Assembly: GCA_007859835.1 (NCBI GenBank) | Contig: SJPJ01000001.1 | Span: 4,693,078-4,757,077, forward strand | Source: Novipirellula herctigrandis | GTDB lineage: Bacteria > Planctomycetota > Planctomycetia > Pirellulales > Pirellulaceae | Length of the DNA stretch: 64,000 nucleotides | Reading direction: 5' to 3' | Part shown: in pieces, positions 56,801 through 64,000 of the stretch | How positions within the stretch are numbered: the first letter of the stretch is position 1 | Layout: the number at the start of each line of letters is the position of its first letter | Program-made: the position numbers and the translations under genes | The notes under the pieces: generated by a model | What the model saw: the letters and a program-made list of their open reading frames with translations, nothing else | Told to the model about the DNA's origin: nothing | Databases searched by the model: none

Positions 56801-58866
56801 CGAAGCATTTTAAAAACCTCAGACTTCTGTCTGATTTTCTCATCGCTTGGATTTGGATACGTCTCAGAAAACTTGGCGAACGCATCATCAAACGCTTGCC
56901 ACTGACCAGCGGCAATTTTGTTCTTCAGATCATTCAAATCGGCTTCGATGAAAATATCGGGCCACGTATTGATGATCCGCGGTCGCAAGCCTGGACTCTG
57001 CTCAGTCGCCCGCTTCAGTTGCGTGATCAAACCATTTTCACCCTCACTCATCTCAACCCAGCGTTCACCGCACCACGACGGCAAACTTTGACGTTGCTCC
57101 GACGTCATGATTTTCTGAGCAAATTCGAGGTCACTTAGCACGTCATCCTGTACGTAGCGATCGGCCGCTGCATCGGTATTTTGATGCAACAGTGCCATGC
57201 TGACAATCGTAACCGGCGTTTGACTCGACTTACCGTTCTCACGAATCCATTGCCGAAGCTCACTCTCGTGCTCTGGCGCAAGTGATTGTCGATCCAAAGC
57301 AGCAATTTGGACACGTGCGGACAACACGTTTGACTTCAGATTTTTTACTTGCCGCGATGCGGGGTCTAGAAATGGAGCGTTCTCGTCCGTGTAAATTTTC
57401 TCGACTAGTGAAAGCTGCTCGGAAATCGGGTCATTCGAATCTGGAATTCCGCCGCCATTGAGCTGATCATTACAAACACGAATCCAAACGTTTGCCGTAT
57501 CCGCAGTGAAGCTTTGAATCTCTGCCCTTAGCTCTTCATCCGCAGAAGGGTAGGCCATCGTGACGTCATCAATCGCACGGGACAGAAGTGAGAGCGAGTG
57601 ACTAAAATTGTCTGCATTGATAGAGGCGATATTGTCGAAAGCGGTTTTGCTCGCTTGGGCTTTTTTGAAAAGCTCTTCGGGCTGGACTCCGCCGGAAAAC
57701 GTACGCTGCCATGACTCCGGCGATACCGCTCGCCATGTGAAAGCACCGCCGAAAAGCATTGCCGCGACGAGCGCGGATCCGGCGAGCAGTCTTGGCAAAG
57801 TAAACGCACTACCAGGTTTTTCGACTCCTGTAGCCACCGCCAACGCTTTAACGAATTCGGTACAGGACCCAAAACGTTTGGATGGATCAGTGTCCATCGC
57901 GATTCGCAGCACCTTGCGCTCGCGCGTCGAGACTTCATTCAGATTGAGGTCGCCGGTGCCTTTGGCCAAAATAATCGATGCTTCGGTGGTGATATCGAAC
58001 GGCAACAATCCGGTTCGAAGTTCAAAATAGGTCACCGCCAAAGCATATTGATCCATCGTCGAACTATACGTCTGGCCGCCTAACACCTCCGGTGCAGCAT
58101 AGGCAGGCGAAGCAAACACACGACGCGTCATGCGGCTGTCGCCTTCCATCTTGTTTGCTAAACCAAAGTCGCAAACTTGAACGCCACCACCAACAAGTAG
58201 AATATTTTGCGGCTTCACGTCACAGTGATAAATCGCGTGAGAATGGTTTAGCAAATCGATCGCCTTGGCCGCTTCTCGCAAATACAAAACACACTCGCGC
58301 GGCTCTAACCCCGCAGCAACTTTACGGTGTTCGGGATTTTCGGAGCTCAATCCAGCTTCCTGGCGAGCCAACTGCAATCGATCGTGCAACGTACAATCGC
58401 CCAGCCCCATCACGACGATCAATTGCTCCGCGTGATGCGCGTCGGAGTCGGCCGCTGTACTGCCAACGGCTGCACGTTCAGTGGGCTTGGGAGGGAACCC
58501 CGCTTGCATGGTGCTGGTCGCCCAAGTCGTGGAATCCTCGTCGTCGAACGATTCGGCTTCGACGCTTGTCTCACCGTCTTTTAACAGATGTCCCTGGCTG
58601 TCTTTCGTCCAAAATCCATGGACCGGACAGAGGTTGGGATGGCGGATGTTTCGCAGCTCTTTAAGCGCTTTGAGCTCTTTACGGCCGCCGATGTCCGATA
58701 ACGACCGAACCACTTTGATCGCGACATCGGTCCCCCCCGCGGCTCGGCCTTTCCACACGTCGCCAGAAAATCCGCCACCCAATCGATGCACGAGAGTATA
58801 TCCCGGGACAACTTCTTGCCCCGCTTCGTACTCTAAATGGCTCGCGTTGATCCTTCGATCGCTCAT
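53842..58866 (-). CDS. Giant membrane Ser/Thr protein kinase with repeat scaffold
   Basis: 1674-residue Hanks-type kinase. The kinase domain covers about 22-345: Gly-loop GGGFSGDVWKG, Lys51 in VAIKVV, catalytic loop YHCDVKPQN (D216; Arg of HRD replaced by Cys), DFG 233-235 and APE 258-260. An insertion of about 60 residues (85-145) lies in the N-lobe. A single membrane helix follows near 358-380. The remaining about 1290 residues are helical, with many Leu/Ala/Tyr positions typical of TPR-like repeats, and are probably outside the cytoplasm. GAGG 4 nt before the ATG supports the start. It is divergent from the giant surface protein. Non-RD loop suggests activation loop phosphorylation is not needed. 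Confidence 0.9.
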   Translation of the reverse strand: MSDRRINASHLEYEAGQEVVPGYTLVHRLGGGFSGDVWKGRAAGGTDVAIKVVRSLSDIGGRKELKALKELRNIRHPNLCPVHGFWTKDSQGHLLKDGETSVEAESFDDEDSTTWATSTMQAGFPPKPTERAAVGSTAADSDAHHAEQLIVVMGLGDCTLHDRLQLARQEAGLSSENPEHRKVAAGLEPRECVLYLREAAKAIDLLNHSHAIYHCDVKPQNILLVGGGVQVCDFGLANKMEGDSRMTRRVFASPAYAAPEVLGGQTYSSTMDQYALAVTYFELRTGLLPFDITTEASIILAKGTGDLNLNEVSTRERKVLRIAMDTDPSKRFGSCTEFVKALAVATGVEKPGSAFTLPRLLAGSALVAAMLFGGAFTWRAVSPESWQRTFSGGVQPEELFKKAQASKTAFDNIASINADNFSHSLSLLSRAIDDVTMAYPSADEELRAEIQSFTADTANVWIRVCNDQLNGGGIPDSNDPISEQLSLVEKIYTDENAPFLDPASRQVKNLKSNVLSARVQIAALDRQSLAPEHESELRQWIRENGKSSQTPVTIVSMALLHQNTDAAADRYVQDDVLSDLEFAQKIMTSEQRQSLPSWCGERWVEMSEGENGLITQLKRATEQSPGLRPRIINTWPDIFIEADLNDLKNKIAAGQWQAFDDAFAKFSETYPNPSDEKIRQKSEVFKMLRGGLRVNTTEQAAQCFAGLIEKMLQSDSTVKAFFQRAKSPWVNEVLARASAVESRVDLEDIRAIHAEGLKLVDSSQGQSVAAIDAIFLTAAIKAGPNAMADPESSETVQSIAKRSTGLNLSLATAIQLETAAEENSRLGGITAGPMQKRVENIESFTDVAHRIPAGYGDYLVGLARWHQNLPASAAEDWQKISLLPQSVEARKQLGPERCEWVATALLNLGVEESGVRNSEVLSQRFYSSDAGADRIAAAKWWLESVKDESTKGWQNFQIESFLLQVATRQREGKSITDLRIPDQLRALIFRDDAAPSPDLGQLYRAGFEYTLDYCESNPTNSKAAAALLQTAVAVLDIGLGKRELDSVKWVERILDPAMKIIKPFAIRDDSNLPTVSLQHFCEHYLKLDHASKIVAFDSSPESVDRLDGLEMSANTLADRVSDPTQQARLYIAAAELAQRQKEASGQPWNETEQADFDRYLQNAGDLDPDNPNIAVLQAFRRYEDAQGIIDRDQRVEALRISAQALETAIDRLEDVPSVEPSHLISLYTAYVRHANTLVVVAFEPQEKTNFRLEALRSAEKSARKATEMLTAYGGEGEQLDFVPMNDAYMALGNSSEDLAFYCNLPLNEKKRLYINAIDAFKRSVELTRWTDPTKASYSLARCRYRYARDMGLPSELAQAEKDLGDFNPASSPAIQAQWLGWSAQIKGRQGHLVEATADAKRACEVWKQVEESDPDSHFRAEMIWFYADCLFASDDPKQQQQALEILDTELRNPGASTYRKSLQLQCELLKVLKRSEELIPRVQAIPDERFEELAGDPVAVSAWLGELSFYVREAGFPTSYGAPETQATRRAIKCLEKLQNEVEQRATLVDSYLEAQLFADMIHANALSLSSAPLADRLVAYSKLLDGIDSVPMERKTKDKTKEMLQHTMLDQVKQLIYSVSSKQKEARSLLLQTAGRIVGKDREILREQLTQMRDKNFRRDLSSWMLSNLVSSK

Positions 58867-59205
58867 AAGACCTCATCGCGTCGCGATGCCGGGGAATCGT
58901 CCTCCATCAGTTGGTGGACCGTTTATTCTAATGCATCAGACGGGGCATAAAGACAAGACGCTCAAAAATGGGACTCGCAATCGCCGACAAGCCAGCCAAC
59001 CGACTGCCGTTAAAACAGTTAAAAGCCTCGCAACCTGTCTTATTTCCTTGATCCCTAAAGTCCGTTTGATTTAACTTAATAAGGGGCAATCATGGTGTTT
59101 TGACACCCCTCTGGCTTGCCCCCCGGTTGGTAATATTGTAATTGACTTGATTGCTCGTTGCATCCCTCAGATATCGCAGCTCGATTCCGCTTTGAAGATT
59201 TCACC
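58867..59205. other. Divergent region with nested hairpin before giant surface protein
   Basis: About 340 bp between the kinase and the giant adhesin, holding both promoters. At 59083-59122 outer arms GGGGCAA/TTGCCCC enclose GGTGT-TTTGA-ACACC (59093-59107); the element is about 84 bp upstream of the adhesin start. It could be a 5' UTR regulatory element. No promoter consensus was convincing. Confidence 0.5.
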
Positions 59206-62200
59206 ATGACGAGAATGAACTGGCCACCTTCTTGGTTCGCAAACGATACACGCATCACCAAACGATCGAAGCATCGCGGCAAGAAAATCCGTCGACCGCT
59301 GCGTTCACGCGCCATCTTGCTCGAATCGCTCGAAGGCAGATTGTTGCTGACCGGAAACGGCGGCTCTTTGCTTCCCATAGCCGAGAATAACCTGGCGGTC
59401 GTCGACATCGATGATGTCGGGTCCGTGGTTTCCGGGCCCGGCAGCGAGTACGCCATCAGCGGTGGTGCGGATCAATTACAGTTTACGATTGATCAGACGA
59501 CCGGAGAGTTGTCATTCCTAAGCGAACCCAACTTCGAAGTTCCAACCGATTCCGATAACGATAACGAATACGACGTCGAAGTGACGTTGACCGACGCAAC
59601 CAACGCGTCGGATTCGATTCTCTATTGCGTTGTCATAACGGATGTGAATGAGACTCCGTCGGCCGTGGCAAATGGTCCTTACGCAGTTCACCTCTCCGAA
59701 AGCTTGACCTTAGATGCGACCGGGTCGATCGATCCCGATCAAGGCGATTCGGTCCATTTCGAATGGGATCTTGATAGTGATGGAAACCCGGATGTCATTA
59801 CTTCAAACATCGTCACGACGATAGAGGCATCCGTTTATACGCCACTCACTGGTACTGGCGAGAATACGATTTCGCTGAGTGTGTTCGACTCACAAGGACT
59901 TGTCGCAACCGACACCGCAAACCTTAATGTCTCGACGACCTTCGCCTTTTCTCCTACAGCAGACCTGACCGACGATACGTACTCGTTAGTTCGCAGTGGA
60001 GACAATTTTGAAATTCGCGATTCATCAAATGGAATCTCGCTTGCAAGTGCGCCGGTGGCGTTGGTCGAACACATTCAAGTGAGTGGATCGGATGATTCTG
60101 AAACGCTTACGATTGACTATTCAGGTGGCATGATCAATGTGCCTATCCGTTTCGACGGAGGCCACCAATCCGTCACAGGCGATGCGTTGGTTCTCGAAAA
60201 CGGGGTCGCTGACACGATCGATTTCGGTTATCTGAACGAGCACGATGGCTCCGTCGCGATCGACGGATCCACGATTACCTACACCGGACTAGAGCCAATC
60301 ACGTCGTTGATTACGGCCGTCAATGTGGTACTGAATTTTAGCAATACCGCCGAAACGATCACGACGACCGATGCTGGCGTTGGCATGACGAATGTTGACT
60401 CAACGACTGGCGAAACGACGACCTTTGCCAATCCGACGGGAACTTTGACCATTAACACCGGTGCCGGACCCGATATCGTCAACGTCGAAGGCGTTGGAAC
60501 CGGCTTTAATGCCGATTTTGTGATTAACGCTGCTGCTACCGATTCGATAAACTTCCAAACCAACGCAACCGACATCGGCACTGGAACGTTGTCAGTCGAA
60601 GCAGGATCAATCCAAGTCGATGCCATTGTGGATGCAGCATCCGTCAAGTTGGTAGGCAACGATACTATCGCGATCGGTGCCGATATTACCGCGACCACGA
60701 ACATCGTACTCCACGGCGGAACTGATGGAACGGGATCCATCCAATTCTCTTCGGTAGGCGTGAACTTATCATCTGATACCATCGATTTACGTGCAGGCGA
60801 CGGTACCGGTGGCACAGGAACGCTTTCATCGATTGATGTAAATACCAACTTGCCGATGTTTCGCAACAGTGCTGGTACCGCAGCACCCGACACGTTCAAT
60901 TATCGCGTCGATGCAACGATTCTTGACACCGACTTGCCGGATGCAACCCAATTCGCCGGAGCTGCCTTGCCAACTAACTATGGTTTGCAATCCGATGATG
61001 GCGACGTTTCCATCACGTCTGGTGCCGCCGCATTAAAGACCGCCGGTGCAAACCTCACAATTACGACCAACAGCCTCGACAACGCCGTCACACTGACGGG
61101 AAATGGTATCCAGGCTGCCGGCAGCATTGTTGTGAATACCGGCGACGGAGCCGATACATTAACGCTGGACTTTGCTGCGGGAAACCCAGTGCCGCTCGGT
61201 GGACTGACATATAACGGCCAAGGAGACAACGGCGCACCGGGCGACAACCTTGTGCTCAACGGGCCAAATGTCAACGGCATCGCTGCAACCACCATCACAC
61301 ACACTTTCAATAACGAAAATGATGGATCGGTCGAGATCATAGCGGGGATCGAAACCGCGACGATTAACTATACCGGTCTTGAACCGATTGCCGACAACTT
61401 GAGTGCCACCAACCGCATTTTCACCTTCAACGGCGGTGCGGAGACAATCACCGTTTCTGATGATGCGGTTTTAAACAACAATCTTTCGATGATCGATTCG
61501 ACACTCGGTGAAATGGTCGTGTTTGTGAATCCAACAAACACAATGATAGTAAACGCTGGAAGCGGCAGCGATGTTGTAAACGTGGATGGCATCGATGGCC
61601 TTTTTGCCGCGACGACCACCATTAACGGCGACGCTGGAGATGACACGATTCGCATTTCTGCGCCATTCACCGCAACTCTTAACGGTGGCGATGATAATGA
61701 CACATTCGATATCGATGCGGCTTTGACCGGAACTATCAACGGTGAAGCTGGCATTGATACGCTCCAAGGTGATTTGATTGTCAACGCAACGCTGACCAAT
61801 TCCGATGCCAACGGATTTGACGGCACGGCGGATGGCGTTAGTGGCGGATTCAACGATATCGAAACGTTGATCGGCATCGGCCCAGGAACATTGACGGGCG
61901 AGAATCTGGACGCGACTTGGGCTCTCAATGGCACGCCGACTTATACGGAAGGCGCCGACTCGTTGAACTTTGGCGGTTTCGCCACGCTACAAGGTGGATC
62001 TGCAAGTGACACGTTTAATGTGACCGCTCCGAGCACGTTCGATCTAAACGGTGGTGGTGGCAATGACAGATTCGATATCGATGCGGCTTTGACCGGAACT
62101 ATCAACGGCGAAGCAGGCAGCGACACACTCCAAGGTAATTTGATTGTCAACGCAACGCTAACCAATTCCGATGCCAACGGATTCGACGGCACGGCGGATG

Positions 62201-64000
62201 GCGTCAGCGGCGGATTCAACGATATCGAAACGTTGATCGGCATCGGCCCAGGAACATTGACGGGCGAGAATCTGGACGCGACTTGGGCTCTCAATGGCAC
62301 GCCGACTTATACGGAAGGCGCCGACTCGTTGAACTTTGGCGGTTTCGCCACGCTACAAGGTGGATCTGCAAGTGACACGTTTAATGTGACCGCTCCGAGC
62401 ACGTTCGATCTAAACGGTGGTGGTGGCAATGACAGATTCGATATCGATGCGGCATTGACCGGAACTATCAACGGTGAAGCAGGCATTGATACGCTCGAAG
62501 GTAATTTGATTGTCAACGCAACGTTGACCAATTCCGATGCCAACGGGTTCGACGGCACTGCAGATGGCGTTAGTGGCGGATTTAACGATATCGAAACGTT
62601 GATCGGCATCGGCCCAGGAACTCTGACCGGTGAAGATCTGGACGCGACTTGGGCTCTCAATGGCACGCCGACTTATACGGAAGGCGCCGACTCGTTGAAC
62701 TTTGACGGCTTCGCCATGCTGCAAGGTGGATCTGCAAGTGACACGTTTAATGTGACCGCTCCGAGCACGTTCGATCTAAACGGTGGTGGTGGCAATGACA
62801 CATTCGATATCGATGCGGCTTTGACCGGAACTATCAACGGCGAAGCGGGCAGTGACACGCTCCAAGGTGACTTGATTGTCAACGCAACGCTGACCAATTC
62901 CGATGCCAACGGATTCGACGGCACGGCAGATGGCGTCAGCGGCGGATTCAACGATATCGAAACGTTGATCGGCATCGGCCCAGGAACTCTCACGGGCGAG
63001 AATCTGGACGCGACTTGGGCTCTCAATGGCACGCCGACTTATACGGAAGGCGCCGACTCTTTGAACTTTGACGGCTTCGCCATGCTGCAAGGCGGCACGG
63101 CGATCGACACGTTTAATGTCTCTATCATAGTAACACCGACGACGCTACTTGGTGGTAGTGGCGATGACCTCTTTAACCTCTCGTCCGACGCACCAATAAA
63201 CAACGGCAATGTTGACGGTATCGCAGCGGCCTTGACGATCGAGGGCGAAAGTGACACGGACGTCCTGAATATTAGTGACGAAGGCGGCGCAGCAGATGCA
63301 AGTGGATTATTAACTTCGACGACGATTACAGGACTCGGTAACGCAGGTCCGATTACGTACGCCACAATCGAAACATTAAACTTGGACCTCTCCGATGCGG
63401 GTGACGATACGCTAACGATCGCCAGCACTCATGGTGGAACAACAAACATTGATGCGGGAATGGGCAATGATATCGTCAATGTGCAGACAACGACCACCGG
63501 TAGCACAACCACAATTAGTGGGAGCGAAGGCAATGACACTTTCAACCTCGGTTCCTCCACGAACCTGTTAAACGGCATTTTGGGTCAAGTCATTTTCAAC
63601 GGCAACGCGAATCTTGCCACTCCGACGACGACCGACAGTGTGGCCACAAAAGGCAACACGGCGACTCGGACGTTGCCAGTCGGCGATACGTTGAACCTGT
63701 TTGACCAAGGTTACAACGCGGCGGCCCAGTACAACTTGTCCGACGGCATGTTCAATCGGGACACCACGGTTGCACCGACGATGTTCGCAACGGTGGAAAC
63801 CATCAACCTACTGGCGGGCCAAGCGGCAAACGACATCAATGTGCTCGACACGACCGATAACACGAAGACCACGATTATTAGCCAAGACGTGGCGGATGAC
63901 ATCGATGTCACGCTAACCGGCGACGGCAGTGTCTTGATCATCAACAGCGCCGGCGGCAATGACTCGATCGACATCGCCACCACGGGCGCTAACAGCGTCA
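59206..64000 (+). CDS. Giant LEPR-x-LL surface protein with 122-residue repeats (partial)
   Basis: Open frame of 1598 codons that runs off the window end. The N-terminus is basic with LESLEGRLLLT at 39-49, the LEPR-x-LL type signal. A cadherin-like domain (about 60-155) and a PKD-like domain (about 160-245) follow, then many Gly/Asp/Asn/Thr-rich beta segments. From about residue 825 four 122-residue repeats occur, each with an RTX-like GGGGND motif and a NGEAGxDTL motif; they look like Ca-binding beta-rolls. The TTCACC before ATG 59206 gives no good Shine-Dalgarno, but the signal begins there. Adhesin or surface-layer function is inferred. The 3' end and sorting tail are outside the window. 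Confidence 0.9.
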   Translation, partial: MTRMNWPPSWFANDTRITKRSKHRGKKIRRPLRSRAILLESLEGRLLLTGNGGSLLPIAENNLAVVDIDDVGSVVSGPGSEYAISGGADQLQFTIDQTTGELSFLSEPNFEVPTDSDNDNEYDVEVTLTDATNASDSILYCVVITDVNETPSAVANGPYAVHLSESLTLDATGSIDPDQGDSVHFEWDLDSDGNPDVITSNIVTTIEASVYTPLTGTGENTISLSVFDSQGLVATDTANLNVSTTFAFSPTADLTDDTYSLVRSGDNFEIRDSSNGISLASAPVALVEHIQVSGSDDSETLTIDYSGGMINVPIRFDGGHQSVTGDALVLENGVADTIDFGYLNEHDGSVAIDGSTITYTGLEPITSLITAVNVVLNFSNTAETITTTDAGVGMTNVDSTTGETTTFANPTGTLTINTGAGPDIVNVEGVGTGFNADFVINAAATDSINFQTNATDIGTGTLSVEAGSIQVDAIVDAASVKLVGNDTIAIGADITATTNIVLHGGTDGTGSIQFSSVGVNLSSDTIDLRAGDGTGGTGTLSSIDVNTNLPMFRNSAGTAAPDTFNYRVDATILDTDLPDATQFAGAALPTNYGLQSDDGDVSITSGAAALKTAGANLTITTNSLDNAVTLTGNGIQAAGSIVVNTGDGADTLTLDFAAGNPVPLGGLTYNGQGDNGAPGDNLVLNGPNVNGIAATTITHTFNNENDGSVEIIAGIETATINYTGLEPIADNLSATNRIFTFNGGAETITVSDDAVLNNNLSMIDSTLGEMVVFVNPTNTMIVNAGSGSDVVNVDGIDGLFAATTTINGDAGDDTIRISAPFTATLNGGDDNDTFDIDAALTGTINGEAGIDTLQGDLIVNATLTNSDANGFDGTADGVSGGFNDIETLIGIGPGTLTGENLDATWALNGTPTYTEGADSLNFGGFATLQGGSASDTFNVTAPSTFDLNGGGGNDRFDIDAALTGTINGEAGSDTLQGNLIVNATLTNSDANGFDGTADGVSGGFNDIETLIGIGPGTLTGENLDATWALNGTPTYTEGADSLNFGGFATLQGGSASDTFNVTAPSTFDLNGGGGNDRFDIDAALTGTINGEAGIDTLEGNLIVNATLTNSDANGFDGTADGVSGGFNDIETLIGIGPGTLTGEDLDATWALNGTPTYTEGADSLNFDGFAMLQGGSASDTFNVTAPSTFDLNGGGGNDTFDIDAALTGTINGEAGSDTLQGDLIVNATLTNSDANGFDGTADGVSGGFNDIETLIGIGPGTLTGENLDATWALNGTPTYTEGADSLNFDGFAMLQGGTAIDTFNVSIIVTPTTLLGGSGDDLFNLSSDAPINNGNVDGIAAALTIEGESDTDVLNISDEGGAADASGLLTSTTITGLGNAGPITYATIETLNLDLSDAGDDTLTIASTHGGTTNIDAGMGNDIVNVQTTTTGSTTTISGSEGNDTFNLGSSTNLLNGILGQVIFNGNANLATPTTTDSVATKGNTATRTLPVGDTLNLFDQGYNAAAQYNLSDGMFNRDTTVAPTMFATVETINLLAGQAANDINVLDTTDNTKTTIISQDVADDIDVTLTGDGSVLIINSAGGNDSIDIATTGANSV
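61678..63141 (+). repeat. Four tandem 366-bp repeats in giant surface protein
   Basis: Units begin at 61678, 62044, 62410 and 62776, spaced exactly 366 bp, and are nearly identical in nucleotide sequence in the last three; a diverged fifth start lies near 63148. Each encodes LNGGGGND-FDIDAAL and a shared 122-residue module. Probable products of unequal crossing-over. Confidence 0.95.

Noticed and set aside
60279-63428. Several minus-strand frames opposite the giant surface protein
   Set aside because: They are shadows of the repeated plus-strand coding sequence, recurring with the 366-bp period.

Overview
The window looks like a chromosome segment of a marine-type planctomycete (Pirellulaceae/Rhodopirellula-like). 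The call rests on content, not on a database search. There are three giant surface proteins with the N-terminal LEPR-x-LL type motif, one PEP-CTERM protein, a BBP7-like barrel protein, a Cys-type sulfatase, DUF1080 and Gfo/Idh/MocA proteins, a very large Ser/Thr kinase with a repeat scaffold, and loosely packed genes with many non-ATG starts. No rRNA, tRNA, transposase or CRISPR array was recognised.

Layout. 0.3-6.1 kb: guaB (IMP dehydrogenase), a secreted planctomycete protein, an ArgE-like deacetylase, a membrane protein with a zinc-ribbon tail and a His/Tyr/Ser-rich secreted protein. 6.8-18.6 kb: a surface-protein island with a PEP-CTERM protein, a 2003-residue beta-helix/carbohydrate-binding/dockerin protein and a 1422-residue metzincin protease. 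The last two share a 1149-bp C-terminal and 3' cassette that differs at one base. 18.9-28.2 kb: a lipoprotein hydrolase, a small exported protein, a histone-deacetylase-like hydrolase overlapping thiD, a BBP7-like barrel, an ADP-forming acyl-CoA synthetase fused to a GNAT domain and a kinase-like/P-loop fusion. 28.4-34.6 kb: a polysaccharide locus (oxidoreductase, DUF1080-SGNH esterase, SGNH-sulfatase fusion). 34.6-36.7 kb: three genes overlapping by 4 bp each, two small membrane proteins and a B12-binding radical SAM enzyme. 36.8-41.6 kb: a SPOR-like exported protein, a decayed PAS histidine kinase, an intact FixJ-like regulator, a lipoprotein MsrA and a thioesterase. 41.7-49.4 kb: a PAS-GAF-REC protein, an alpha/beta hydrolase with FloA (flotillin-like), a YihY/BrkB protein and a DUF1015 protein; this stretch holds five minisatellite arrays. 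49.5-64.0 kb: an alginate-lyase-like protein, a TonB-dependent receptor, a 1674-residue Ser/Thr kinase and, divergent from it, a giant LEPR-x-LL protein with four 366-bp repeats that runs off the window end.

How they fit together. Much of the window serves the cell surface and the capture or breakdown of complex, probably sulfated or acetylated, polysaccharides: sulfatase, esterases, alginate-lyase-like enzyme, TonB receptor, oxidoreductase and carbohydrate-binding adhesins. Housekeeping genes (guaB, argE-like, thiD, msrA) are scattered singly among them. The least explained units are the overlapping radical-SAM/membrane-protein trio, the near-identical terminal cassette shared by two unrelated surface proteins, the minisatellite cluster and the non-coding structured elements near 40.0-40.35, 47.9 and 59.1 kb. 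All functions are inferred by reading the protein sequences; no alignment or search was run.
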